Of a stretch of 64,000 nt of DNA, positions 18,380-26,851 are shown in pieces. Both the position numbers and the translations under genes were made by a program. The notes under the pieces were generated by a model. The model saw only the letters and a program-made list of their open reading frames with translations, searched no databases and had not been told where the DNA came from. Source of the DNA: Vibrio brasiliensis LMG 20546 (GTDB lineage Bacteria > Pseudomonadota > Gammaproteobacteria > Enterobacterales > Vibrionaceae); assembly GCF_000189255.1 (NCBI RefSeq), contig NZ_AEVS01000088.1:1-64000 (forward strand), read 5' to 3'. Numbering within the stretch: the first letter of the stretch is position 1; each line of letters opens with the position of its first letter.

Positions 18380-19702
18380 ATGAAAGTTGTTGTTGTAGGC
18401 GGTAGCGCTGCAGGTATGAGTTTCGCAGCGAAATACAAACGTAATCAGCCATCAGATGAAGTGATAGTGCTGGATAAACGTGATTACATCTCGTTTGGTG
18501 CGTGCGGCTTGCCGTATTTTGCTGGTGGAATGTTTGATGACACCGAGCGGATGATTTCTCGTACGCCAGAGCAAGCAATTAAGTCGGGCTTAGATGTTCG
18601 CGTTGAAACCGAAATGGTTGCACTGGACCGTGCTGAAAAACAGATCACGATTCGCCAGCAAGGCGAAGAAAGCACTATTGATTACGATATGCTGGTTATC
18701 GCTACGGGTGCACGTCCGATTGTTCCGCCATTTGGTGACTTCAACCCTGAGCACGTATATACACTAACGAGTATGGAAGATGGCCTGGCAGTAAAAGAGG
18801 CGCTTCAAGACAGCAGTAAACAGCGCGTTTGTGTCATTGGTGGTGGCTTTATCGGCCTTGAAGTGTTTGATGCTGCCCATCTCCTTAATAAGCATGTCAC
18901 CATCATAGAACGCGAACAGCATGTAATGAGTCGCCAGTTCAGCCCAGAAATGATCGAGGCAGTTGAAGGCGCAATTTGTGAATCTGGCGCTGAGCTCAAA
19001 ACAGGCTGCAGTGTATCAGCCATTCGTGATGCGGAGCAGGGCGGCTACATTGTAGAAACTGACAATGGTAATGTCGAAGCTGACGTGGTGATTCTATCAC
19101 TTGGTTTCAAACCAAACACCGAGTCGTTCGAGTTACCTAAAGCGGCAAATGGTGCCCTGTTAGTGGATGAGTTTGGTGCAACAGAAGACGCGCATATTTA
19201 CGCAGTGGGCGATTGTGCAGTGGTTCACCATATGGCGCTGGAAAAATCGGTTTATCTGCCACTGGCAACAACCGCAAATAAACAAGCACGTATGATGGCT
19301 GACAAGCTGGCAGGTAAAGATACTTACATGACTGGTTTTCTTGGCTCTTCTTGCTTGAAGGTACTGGATTACGAATTGGCCTGTACGGGTGTCTCAGAGT
19401 TGTTGGCTAAAGAGCACGGTTTAGATGTGAAGGTTTCAACCATTTCCGACAAAAACCAAACCGATTACTATCCAGGTCAGGAAGACATTAAAGTGAAACT
19501 GGTTTACCACCCACAAACCAATGTTCTGCTCGGTGGTGAAATCGTTGGTAAGAAAGGGGCTGTAGGCCGAATCAACGCACTAGCTGTTGCCATTACTGCG
19601 AAGATGACTACCCAGCAGCTAGGCTACATGGATTTTTGCTACGCACCGCCATTCGCACGTACCTGGGATGCCCTCAACGTTGCGGGTAACGTGGCGAAAT
19701 AA
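18380..19702 (+). CDS. CoA-disulfide reductase-like FAD/NAD(P)H oxidoreductase
   Basis: A 440-residue flavoprotein of the CoADR/NADH-oxidase/persulfide-reductase group. The N-terminal FAD-binding motif VVVGGSAAGMSFA is followed by the single redox cysteine in SFGACGLPYF (about residue 43). The NAD(P)H-binding GGGFIGLEV lies near 155, the second FAD motif VYAVGDCA-like (IYAVGDCAVV) near 276, and a C-terminal dimerisation domain follows. No rhodanese domain is attached. It likely reduces a low-molecular-weight disulfide or persulfide. Located after a cystine carrier and ridA, it fits sulfur redox metabolism; it lies after a terminator and so has its own promoter. Confidence 0.87.
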   Translation: MKVVVVGGSAAGMSFAAKYKRNQPSDEVIVLDKRDYISFGACGLPYFAGGMFDDTERMISRTPEQAIKSGLDVRVETEMVALDRAEKQITIRQQGEESTIDYDMLVIATGARPIVPPFGDFNPEHVYTLTSMEDGLAVKEALQDSSKQRVCVIGGGFIGLEVFDAAHLLNKHVTIIEREQHVMSRQFSPEMIEAVEGAICESGAELKTGCSVSAIRDAEQGGYIVETDNGNVEADVVILSLGFKPNTESFELPKAANGALLVDEFGATEDAHIYAVGDCAVVHHMALEKSVYLPLATTANKQARMMADKLAGKDTYMTGFLGSSCLKVLDYELACTGVSELLAKEHGLDVKVSTISDKNQTDYYPGQEDIKVKLVYHPQTNVLLGGEIVGKKGAVGRINALAVAITAKMTTQQLGYMDFCYAPPFARTWDALNVAGNVAK

Positions 19703-19734
19703 CCCCCCAGTTATTAGGCTCATAGAAAACCAAA

Positions 19735-19766
19735 GGGCTCCAGAGATGACTCTGGAGTCCTTTTTT
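19735..19766 (+). terminator. Rho-independent terminator after the flavoprotein gene
   Basis: An 11-bp stem GGGCTCCAGAG / CTCTGGAGTCC (one G-T pair) with loop ATGA is followed by six T. It also lies just beyond the end of the convergent GNAT-like gene. Confidence 0.85.
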
Positions 19767-19794
19767 AACGTTTGTAATCTAATTATTATCTGGG

Positions 19795-20322
19795 TTACTC
19801 ATTTAACCACTCAGACACGGAATAACTGAGTATTGGGTATTTATCCAAATAAAGGTGGGTTTGCTGCCATCCCTGTTTCTCAATAAATTTACGCCCCCTT
19901 GAGGTACTCGCAATACTAAAAATAGTGTCGATATTGAGGTTTTTATCTGACATTAGCTGTTCCAATTGCACCTTCGCGGTATCGACAACCAAGCTAGCAC
20001 CATGAGGTATACGACTGTAAATCGAAGCGAAATAAGCGACATCTGAGCCGGAGGGTCGGTCAATAGGTTGCAATTCTTCCTCTGTTATCTGTCCGGACAC
20101 TATTTTTTCATATGAGTCTCGACTAATAATAATTAAACTACCGTACGCTAAGATTGAGTCTGGGTTATTGTCACCATTTTTCAGACACAATAATGAGTAA
20201 GGGGAGTTAAACCATTCAGTAATACTCTCTACCGAATAATCGAAATCCATCCCAAATAACTTTTTCTCTAGCTTTAAGAAATCGTCATAATAATCGACTA
20301 AGCATGATTTATCCGTAATCAT
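19795..20322 (-). CDS. GNAT-like protein of unknown substrate
   Basis: A 175-residue protein with features of a diverged N-acetyltransferase. A central segment YFASIYSRIPHGASLVVDTAKVQ sits where the acetyl-CoA loop is expected, but without a clean R/Q-x-x-G-x-G/A pattern. The C-terminal GRKFIEKQGWQQTHLY matches the usual A-x-x-F/L-Y-x-K-x-G-F/W element. The fold is inferred from this tail. It is convergent with the flavoprotein gene and divergent from the next GNAT. Function unknown. Confidence 0.7.
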   Translation of the reverse strand: MITDKSCLVDYYDDFLKLEKKLFGMDFDYSVESITEWFNSPYSLLCLKNGDNNPDSILAYGSLIIISRDSYEKIVSGQITEEELQPIDRPSGSDVAYFASIYSRIPHGASLVVDTAKVQLEQLMSDKNLNIDTIFSIASTSRGRKFIEKQGWQQTHLYLDKYPILSYSVSEWLNE

Positions 20323-20626
20323 CTATTTCCACCAATGAACACTATGAAGCCTATAGGTTAGACTTGATTAGCTATTTAAATCAATGGCTTGGATTGTTGT
20401 TGTGGGCGCCAAATAGGTGTGTATGCGTAGGGAGACTTAATCATGATGAGAATGGTGTTTAGCCGGTTACTGGATAGATCCGCTATGAGCCAGACCAGCA
20501 GTTGGCTTCGCAATACTCTCTTAATACTTTCAACCAAAAGGACATCTTATGTCTTAACTTATGTTATTGAAAGTGCACGTCGGTTCAATGTAACTTGTAA
20601 AAAATGGCATTTGAAGGAGACACAAA
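20323..20626. other. Divergent intergenic region between two acetyltransferase genes
   Basis: About 300 bp. A 69-codon frame (20443-20652) crosses it but has no ribosome site and no recognisable content, so it is not called. The right end carries GAAGGAG upstream of the next GTG start. No operator was recognised. Confidence 0.4.
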
Positions 20627-21118
20627 GTGATAAGAGAGATAAGAGTTGGTGACTTCGAGCTATTTTGGCCATGTTTCAGGCAGATAATCAAAGACCAAGA
20701 AACGTATGCGTTCGATTCTCAAATGACCTTTAAGCAAGCCTTCGAACTGTGGTGCAAGGAACCACTAAAAACATTTGTTTATGTAGAAGATGGTCAAGTG
20801 TTAGGGACCTACTACATTAAAGCAAACGCACAAGGTCCGAGTGACCATATTTGCAACTGCGGCTATATGGTACAAGCTCAGTCACGTGGTAATGGCATCG
20901 CCAGAAAGTTGTGCGAACATTCGCTCGAAACTGCCGTTAACCTCGGGTTTAAAGCAATGCAATTTAACTCAGTAGTATCCTCTAATGTGGTAGCGGTTAA
21001 CCTATGGAAGAAATTGGGCTTTACCATAATAGGTACGATTCCTTCAGCCTATCGACATAAGCAACTTGGGTATGTTGATAGCTTTATAATGCATAAACAA
21101 CTAGTCAAAGAGGGATAA
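20627..21118 (+). CDS. GNAT family N-acetyltransferase
   Basis: A 163-residue GNAT. The start is GTG 20627, set by AAGGAG nine bases upstream. The acetyl-CoA loop is visible in GYMVQAQSRGNGIARKLCEHSL and the C-terminal motif in VAVNLWKKLGFTIIGTIPSAYRHK. The ending PSAYRHKQLGYVDSFIMHK is typical of a subgroup often annotated as phosphinothricin-like or L-amino-acid acetyltransferases; the substrate is not known. It stands alone, convergent with the following nuclease-like gene. Confidence 0.9.
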   Translation: MIREIRVGDFELFWPCFRQIIKDQETYAFDSQMTFKQAFELWCKEPLKTFVYVEDGQVLGTYYIKANAQGPSDHICNCGYMVQAQSRGNGIARKLCEHSLETAVNLGFKAMQFNSVVSSNVVAVNLWKKLGFTIIGTIPSAYRHKQLGYVDSFIMHKQLVKEG

Positions 21119-21161
21119 GAATTAATCTCGAATGGAGCGCTCAGGGTTAATCTGCTGGACG

Positions 21162-21914
21162 TCAGTTGTAGTCAACTAACACCAATTGCATCTCATATTG
21201 TTTCAAGGTTACTCTGTTACTCATTTTGCAGGCTAGCGCTAATGATTCATCCACTTGACCGCAAATAATGACTCCGTTGCAGCTGCGGTCTGGGAACCTC
21301 TCTTCTAACAATCCCAGATACATGGCAATTTGACCAAAAACTTTGAAATCTCCAATGCCAGCTTTAAGTTCGATCGCCAAAAGAGACTTGTTTTGTCGAT
21401 GCTCTAACAAGATGTCTATTCTTTTTCCATTTATGGAAAATTCGACTCCTTCTAGAGCCTCTCCGCCGTAGATTTGATGTTCAGGGAAAAGGGCGTCGAT
21501 CTGAAGTACCATTGATGACTGCAGGTCACGCTCATAAGATAGATTGAACGTTGGGTTATCTTCTAGTTCCTGTCCTTCATCGCATGTTGAGGAAGTAACT
21601 GCTTGTTGAGTAGAGCTTGCAGAAGCGGATGAGTTTAAAGCCCACTCCATTCTATACCTATAATACGTTGCAACAGCATTTCGGATGGTTCCATTCCCTT
21701 TGCCTCCGAAATCACTGAACTTTCCATGGAGGGAGTAGTCATCTTTTATTTGTTCTAATAAGGCGGTATCAAGTATTCGATACAAGTCTGTGTTTTGTTG
21801 TGTGTGAGTCGAATAATGATTAGAGACTTTGTCTATCGATTGCGCGTATTGATAAGCAGTGTTTGGTTTTTTCCGCTCTTGTTTCACCATCCAGCGTTCG
21901 AATTCTCTTCTCAT
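21162..21914 (-). CDS. PD-(D/E)XK nuclease-like protein
   Basis: A 250-residue protein with two parts. Residues 1-110 are helical and basic (MRREFERWMVKQERKKPNTAYQYA, then a GGKGNGTIRNAVATYYRYRM segment) and may bind nucleic acid. Residues about 150-250 look like a PD-(D/E)XK core related to the NucS C-terminal nuclease: GVEFSINGKRIDILLEH supplies the Asp and LLAIELKAGIGD supplies the E-x-K. A strand with VIICGQ follows. No partner methylase or other defence gene is adjacent. Possible roles are repair or an orphan restriction-type nuclease; none is established. Confidence 0.65.
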   Translation of the reverse strand: MRREFERWMVKQERKKPNTAYQYAQSIDKVSNHYSTHTQQNTDLYRILDTALLEQIKDDYSLHGKFSDFGGKGNGTIRNAVATYYRYRMEWALNSSASASSTQQAVTSSTCDEGQELEDNPTFNLSYERDLQSSMVLQIDALFPEHQIYGGEALEGVEFSINGKRIDILLEHRQNKSLLAIELKAGIGDFKVFGQIAMYLGLLEERFPDRSCNGVIICGQVDESLALACKMSNRVTLKQYEMQLVLVDYN

Positions 21915-22314
21915 AGTTAGATCTTAATGTAAACGACACACATATAAGTTTAGTTGGCGTTTCTAAATATCGTTAGTCAAGTCTTTTATCAAAAATCACA
22001 AAGGTAGAAACAACTACAAGCCCAGTAGATACGCGAGAGTGCAAGATCGAATTTGATTGGAAACGACATCCCCCCGAGAACTTGCTGGGTTTTAAGTCCT
22101 TTTTAGAGAGATATCTTCTTATTTGCATTCGGACACAAATGAAATTGAACAGAGTTTGTTCCATTCTTATCTGAGAGGCGCGAAAAAGGTGGACTTTACC
22201 AAGTGGTTGATTCATCCTGCCTCTCCATTTTATTCACCCTAAACAATGAGACGAAGTGCCCGCTGATATGAACATCAGCCTCCCGTATCTCATTAAAGAA
22301 CTAAGGAGTTCAAC
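21915..22314. other. 400-bp intergenic region without a supported gene
   Basis: An 80-codon frame on the minus strand (21973-22215) has no ribosome site or recognisable motif and is not called. Near the right end GCTGAT/ATCAGC form a small 6-bp hairpin (22262-22279), followed by AAGGAG, the ribosome site for the TTG start at 22315. Confidence 0.45.
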
Positions 22315-23193
22315 TTGAACCTATTTGTAAGAGATCTTACCGTTATCGATTCTTCATACATTTGCGAACAACGAGGAATTGTAGGAGACAGTTGGATAGT
22401 TGATGTCATCATGTCTGGTGAACTCAACGAGATGAGTATGGTTTTGGACTTTGGTAGGGTGAAGAAGCAAGTCAAACAGCTGATTGATGAGTATGTTGAT
22501 CATCGTCTCTTGGTACCAATGCAAAGTTCGGCGATTGTTTATAAACCAAGTAAAGCTGGCTATTCGACGCTTGATGTAATGCGTGGCGAGAAAAGTATCC
22601 ACCTCAATTGTCCTGACCAAGCTTACTGCCTGATTGATGCGGAAACAGTCACCATTGAAAGTATTACTGACCATGTATACCGAATCTTACGTAATAACCT
22701 GCCAAGTAATGTGACTGGTATTGAAATCACTTTGAGACACGAAAATATCTCCGGTGCTTTCTATCATTACAGCCACGGTTTGAAAAAGCACGATGGTAAC
22801 TGTCAGCGTATCGCTCATGGTCACCGTTCTCCAATCGAGATTCTTGTTGATGGGCAGCGTGATAGCGAAAGAGAGGCGGCCTTTGCTAGGCGTTGGCAAG
22901 ATATCTACCTGGGCTCAAAAGAAGATCAAGTGTCTGTTTCTGAACTTAATCTTGCTCAAGAGGCGAACGCTGTAACAGATCAAAGCCACTACGGTTTCCG
23001 CTATACGGCGCCGCAAGGAGAGTTTGAGCTCGCCATTGCCAAAGCTGAAACAGAAATCTTACCTACCGATACTACGGTTGAGCTGCTTGCTGGTTATATC
23101 GCCGATGAGGTGAAACCAAGTTTAGCGCAAGGGCAATCTTTACAGATCGTTGCCTATGAAGGTGTGGGTAAAGGGGCGATGGCGTTTCGCTAA
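22315..23193 (+). CDS. 6-pyruvoyl/6-carboxy-tetrahydropterin synthase-like protein (two T-fold modules)
   Basis: A 292-residue protein, about twice the size of QueD. The first half carries SGELNEMSMVLDFGRVKKQVKQ and EYVDHRLL, matching the PTPS core that follows the first zinc histidine. The second half carries FYHYSHGLKKHDGNCQRIAHGH, which looks like the zinc-site histidines and catalytic Cys region of PTPS. The two modules therefore complement each other instead of being simple duplicates. The likely reaction is on a dihydroneopterin triphosphate-type substrate. TTG 22315 is preceded by AAGGAG. No other queuosine or pterin genes are nearby, so the pathway is uncertain. Confidence 0.75.
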   Translation: MNLFVRDLTVIDSSYICEQRGIVGDSWIVDVIMSGELNEMSMVLDFGRVKKQVKQLIDEYVDHRLLVPMQSSAIVYKPSKAGYSTLDVMRGEKSIHLNCPDQAYCLIDAETVTIESITDHVYRILRNNLPSNVTGIEITLRHENISGAFYHYSHGLKKHDGNCQRIAHGHRSPIEILVDGQRDSEREAAFARRWQDIYLGSKEDQVSVSELNLAQEANAVTDQSHYGFRYTAPQGEFELAIAKAETEILPTDTTVELLAGYIADEVKPSLAQGQSLQIVAYEGVGKGAMAFR

Positions 23194-23276
23194 TCCCTTA
23201 CACCAGGATTGATATCCTCTAGTGAGTATGGACGTATCACAACAGTTGGACTGACAAATACAGGGAGTATTAAGCA

Positions 23277-24980
23277 ATGAATAAAAAAGTGGACACAGAG
23301 GCTTCGGCAAATATTTCAAACCTGTGTGAGTTTGCGCAAGCCTCAGACTATTCATTGCTTGATACGCTGAATCCTGATCCTGATGCCACTGAACATGGTA
23401 TCGACCACTATCCAAGACAGGTCTTCTCTGGTCATTATGTTCCCGTAAAGCCGACACCTATTACTGATCCTATTTATGTTAGCCACAGCCAAGGATTCTT
23501 TGGTGAGTTGGGGTTGGACGACAGTCTGGCACTAACCAAAGAGTTTGCTGATCTGTTTTCAGGGAACGTCACCAATGTCCCTGAGCCTATGCGTCAAATG
23601 GGGTGGGCAACAGGTTATGCACTATCAATATTTGGTAATGAGTATGTAGACCAGTGTCCATTCAAAACAGGTAATGGTTATGGTGATGGCCGAGCGATCT
23701 CAGTTTTTGAGGGACTATTCAACAATAAACGTTGGGAAATGCAGCTTAAAGGTGGTGGTCCGACTCCATACTGTCGCGGTGCCGATGGCAGGGCAGTGTT
23801 AAGATCCAGCGTTCGCGAGTTCCTGGCTCAAGAATATATGCATGCGCTTGGGGTACCTTCATCCCGTTCACTCAGCTTGTTTGCCTCTCAATCAGAGACC
23901 GTTGATCGCCCTTGGTATAGTGAAGGTTCTCGTTCAGAGAACCCGGACATCATGGTTGCTAACCCTGTTGCTATTACTACTCGCGTCGCGCCTTCTTTTT
24001 TGCGTGTTGGACAGCTGGAACTATTTAGTCGCCGTGCTCGAGCTAACGAACATCCCACGGCAATGGCTGAATTAGAAATGATGGCTTTGCACATCATTGA
24101 AAGAGAATACAGCGAGCAGATTGACGAAAATCTTCCTTTAGCCGATAAGCTATTGATTCTTGCCGCCGAGTTTAGGGATAGGTTGACCTCTCTAGTGAGT
24201 AATTGGCTACGAGTCGGTTACTGTCAGGGTAACTTTAACAGCGATAATTGTTCAGTTGGTGGCTTCACCTTAGACTATGGCCCGTTTGGTTTCTGTGAGT
24301 ATTTTGAACCTTTCTTTCAGCCTTGGACGGGCGGTGGTCGACATTTCGCATTCTTTAATCAATCGCTAGCGGCGGAGAAAAACTTTGACAGTTTTTGTTC
24401 GGCATTGCAGCCGTTGTTGCAATCGGAGCCAGAAGCCTTAGAGAAGCTAGCACAGATGGTTGAAGAGTTCTCTTCGGTGATACAGGTTAAGGTTAGCCAA
24501 ATGTGGGCATCTAAACTCGGATTAGAAACTCTAGATAGTGAGTTGTTTAACCAGCTATTGGCTCTGATGATTAAAAGTCATGTTGATTACACTATCTTTT
24601 TCCGCGAGCTATCAAACATCCCAAAACAAGTATCAGAACTGTCTCGATGTTTTTATGCGACGCTAAGCGACGAACTGGAACAGGATTGGAATCAATGGCT
24701 TAATTCTTGGCGTGAGTCACTAAACAGTCGCCTAAGCCACGATGAGATCTCAAAGCAGATGAAACAGGTCAATCCTAAATACACCTGGAGAGAGTGGTTG
24801 ATCGTGCCTGCTTATCAGCAAGCGCAGCAGGGTGATTTCTCGCTAATCCATGAATTACAAGCGGTTCTGGCACAACCGTATCAAGAGCAAACTCAGGAGA
24901 TAGAAGATAAATACTATCAGCTGAGACCGATGGAATTTTTCGCTGCTGGTGGCGTCTCTCATTACAGTTGTTCGTCTTAG
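23277..24980 (+). CDS. selO: SelO/YdiU pseudokinase-fold protein AMPylase
   Basis: A 567-residue SelO-family protein. SelO transfers AMP from ATP to Ser/Thr/Tyr of target proteins using an inverted nucleotide orientation, and contributes to oxidative-stress responses. Family motifs are visible: [52 protein letters not shown] (catalytic/metal Asn and Asp) and LDYGPFGF, where the Asp binds metal. The C terminus ends HYSCSS, the conserved Cys that is selenocysteine in some relatives. The residue before the NxDN element is Q, not the common His-Gly. It is 84 bp after the pterin-synthase-like gene. Confidence 0.92.
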   Translation: MNKKVDTEASANISNLCEFAQASDYSLLDTLNPDPDATEHGIDHYPRQVFSGHYVPVKPTPITDPIYVSHSQGFFGELGLDDSLALTKEFADLFSGNVTNVPEPMRQMGWATGYALSIFGNEYVDQCPFKTGNGYGDGRAISVFEGLFNNKRWEMQLKGGGPTPYCRGADGRAVLRSSVREFLAQEYMHALGVPSSRSLSLFASQSETVDRPWYSEGSRSENPDIMVANPVAITTRVAPSFLRVGQLELFSRRARANEHPTAMAELEMMALHIIEREYSEQIDENLPLADKLLILAAEFRDRLTSLVSNWLRVGYCQGNFNSDNCSVGGFTLDYGPFGFCEYFEPFFQPWTGGGRHFAFFNQSLAAEKNFDSFCSALQPLLQSEPEALEKLAQMVEEFSSVIQVKVSQMWASKLGLETLDSELFNQLLALMIKSHVDYTIFFRELSNIPKQVSELSRCFYATLSDELEQDWNQWLNSWRESLNSRLSHDEISKQMKQVNPKYTWREWLIVPAYQQAQQGDFSLIHELQAVLAQPYQEQTQEIEDKYYQLRPMEFFAAGGVSHYSCSS

Positions 24981-25151
24981 TCACCCTTATCATTTGCGTC
25001 ATTGATTGAATAACACCAGCCAATGGCGCAGAGCTTACTTTCCTCTTCCTCGACAAACGATAGTAACCTCAAATGCTAGTTTTTATTGGATTTTAAAAAA
25101 CTTACCGATTACAATCGAACGGTGTTTTATTGTCTTTGAGCTCGCAATACT

Positions 25152-25574
25152 TTGAGAAGTTTAGTCCTATTTATCGTTAGCCAGTTATTCATAACCGCTT
25201 GTTCTACAACTAGTAATAGTCAGCATGAAGACAAGGTGCCGAGCAATGAAGACACGGTATCAGCTAGTGTTGAAATACAGCCTAACGTCAACAATGATTT
25301 TGAACCTTCATGCAATGCTGAGGCAGAATGTCGAACATATGCCACCTCCAATCTGACAATGAGCAGCGAGTCCAACCAGCAACTCTCTTCAACGGTTGAG
25401 GCATTCGAGCAACATGAGCCCGAGAATCATAATTGGTCCGATGGTGGCAACAATTCAGCAGGAGAACTTTTGCTTAACAACGAACCGACAAAGCAAGTGA
25501 TTAAGTCAATAGAGAGTGTCACAGACACATTTAACATCATCACCTTTGGAATATTTGCCACTGGCCTTCGTTAA
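25152..25574 (+). CDS. Small predicted lipoprotein of unknown function
   Basis: A 140-residue protein with a lipoprotein signal peptide: MRSLVLFIVSQLFITACS ends in a lipobox with the acylated Cys at residue 17. The rest is polar and low-complexity (many N, S, E, T), with no recognised domain. The TTG start at 25152 is the first possible one, since an in-frame stop lies at 25137. No good ribosome site is visible, which lowers confidence. Confidence 0.55.
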   Translation: MRSLVLFIVSQLFITACSTTSNSQHEDKVPSNEDTVSASVEIQPNVNNDFEPSCNAEAECRTYATSNLTMSSESNQQLSSTVEAFEQHEPENHNWSDGGNNSAGELLLNNEPTKQVIKSIESVTDTFNIITFGIFATGLR

Positions 25575-25583
25575 CTTCTTAGA

Positions 25584-25767
25584 GGGACAGACACTTTAGT
25601 TTGGTGCATTTCTTATCGGGACACACGCCATTAATTCGATAGTGGACCTGTAAGACTCGACAGGTATTGAAGTAATAAAAAAGCTCCTTAACCGGAGCTT
25701 TTTCGATTTGTTTCTTATAGGGACAGACACCTTAATTTGGTACATTTCTTATCGGGACACACACCAA
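25584..25767. repeat. Pair of about 47-bp direct repeats carrying GGGACAGACAC
   Basis: Two nearly identical copies (25584-25630 and 25720-25767) each begin GGGACAGACAC. They continue through TTTGGT, CATTTCTTATC and GGGACACAC. Between them lies a bidirectional terminator. They belong to the REP-like family found at several other gaps in this window. Confidence 0.8.
25681..25703. terminator. Bidirectional terminator between lipoprotein and mesD
   Basis: The 7-bp stem AAGCTCC / GGAGCTT with a 6-nt loop is flanked by A-run and T-run, so it can act on both strands. It serves the plus-strand lipoprotein gene and the minus-strand mesXD operon. Confidence 0.75.
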
Positions 25768-25782
25768 TAATTGGTTAGGAGA

Positions 25783-26820
25783 TTAGCTATTCTCTTGTGC
25801 AAGCTCATTGCGCACCATTTCTGCTCCGGCGGACAACGCATTCAGCTTTGCTGAAGCGACATCGCGAGCCAGAGGTGCCATACCGCAGTTAGTGCAAGGG
25901 TATAGTTTGTCAGCGTCAACATATTTGAGTGCTTCTCGCAGCGTATCTGCCACTTCTTCTGGCGTTTCAATAGAGTCGGTGGCGACATCAATCGCACCAA
26001 CCATCACTTTCTTGCCGCGAATCAGTTCCAGCAGTTCAATTGGCACACGGGAGTTATGACACTCCAATGAAATAATATCGATGTTGGATTGTTGAAGTTT
26101 TGGGAACACTTCTTCATATTGTCGCCACTCGGAGCCGAGCGTTTTCTTCCAGTCGGTGTTCGCTTTGATGCCATAGCCATAACAGATGTGTACAGCGGTC
26201 TCACACTTCAGGCCTTCAATGGCTCTTTCAAGGCACGCGATGCCCCAATCATTAACATCATCAAAGAAAACATTGAATGCAGGCTCGTCAAACTGGATGA
26301 TGTCCACTCCAGCAGCTTCTAGCTCTTTTGCTTCCTGATTGAGGATTTTTGCGAATTCCCATGCAAGCTTCTCACGGCTTCCATAATGGTTATCATACAG
26401 AGTATCAATCATCGTCATTGGACCGGGCAGAGCCCACTTTATTGGTTTGTCAGTTTGCTGGCGAAGAAACTTAGCATCCTCTATAAATACTGGTTTTTGA
26501 CGACTTACCGGGCCTACAACAGTTGGTACGCTTGCATCATAACGGTTTCGGATCTTAACGGTCTTACGATTCTCGAAGTCGACGCCGCTTAGGTGCTCGA
26601 TAAAGGTAGTCACAAAGTGCTGACGGGTTTGTTCACCATCACTAACAATATCAACGCCAGCCTGCTGTTGTTCATGTAGCGACACTCGCAGAGCATCTTG
26701 TTTGCCGTCAGTCAGCGCTTCTCCCTCTAGCTTCCAAGGTGACCAAAGTGTTTCAGGCTGCGCCAGCCAAGAAGGTTTTGGTAAGCTACCTGCGGTGGAA
26801 GTAGGTAATAATGTCTTCAT
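25783..26820 (-). CDS. mesD: Folate-independent methionine synthase, core-MetE type (MesD)
   Basis: A 345-residue protein corresponding to the C-terminal catalytic barrel of MetE, without the MetE N-terminal half. Zinc ligands are visible: H and C in VHICYGYG and Cys in the late CTNCGMAPL. The homocysteine-site aspartate region (IIQFDEPAF) and an early SDGEQTR segment are present. It lies 25 bp downstream of a DUF1852 gene, the arrangement of mesX-mesD, a B12- and folate-independent methionine synthase reported in aerobic bacteria. The ATG at 26820 (AGGA upstream) is preferred over an in-frame TTG at 26826. The methyl donor is not evident from the sequence. Confidence 0.88.
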   Translation of the reverse strand: MKTLLPTSTAGSLPKPSWLAQPETLWSPWKLEGEALTDGKQDALRVSLHEQQQAGVDIVSDGEQTRQHFVTTFIEHLSGVDFENRKTVKIRNRYDASVPTVVGPVSRQKPVFIEDAKFLRQQTDKPIKWALPGPMTMIDTLYDNHYGSREKLAWEFAKILNQEAKELEAAGVDIIQFDEPAFNVFFDDVNDWGIACLERAIEGLKCETAVHICYGYGIKANTDWKKTLGSEWRQYEEVFPKLQQSNIDIISLECHNSRVPIELLELIRGKKVMVGAIDVATDSIETPEEVADTLREALKYVDADKLYPCTNCGMAPLARDVASAKLNALSAGAEMVRNELAQENS

Positions 26821-26851
26821 AATCAATCCTGTTTAAGCTCTCGTTAAAGGT

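Noticed and set aside
20443-20652. 69-codon open frame ahead of a GNAT gene
   Set aside because: No ribosome site or recognisable domain, and it overlaps the well-supported GTG start at 20627.
21973-22215. 80-codon minus-strand frame in an intergenic gap
   Set aside because: No ribosome site, no motif and an unusual composition; considered as a gene remnant but unsupported.
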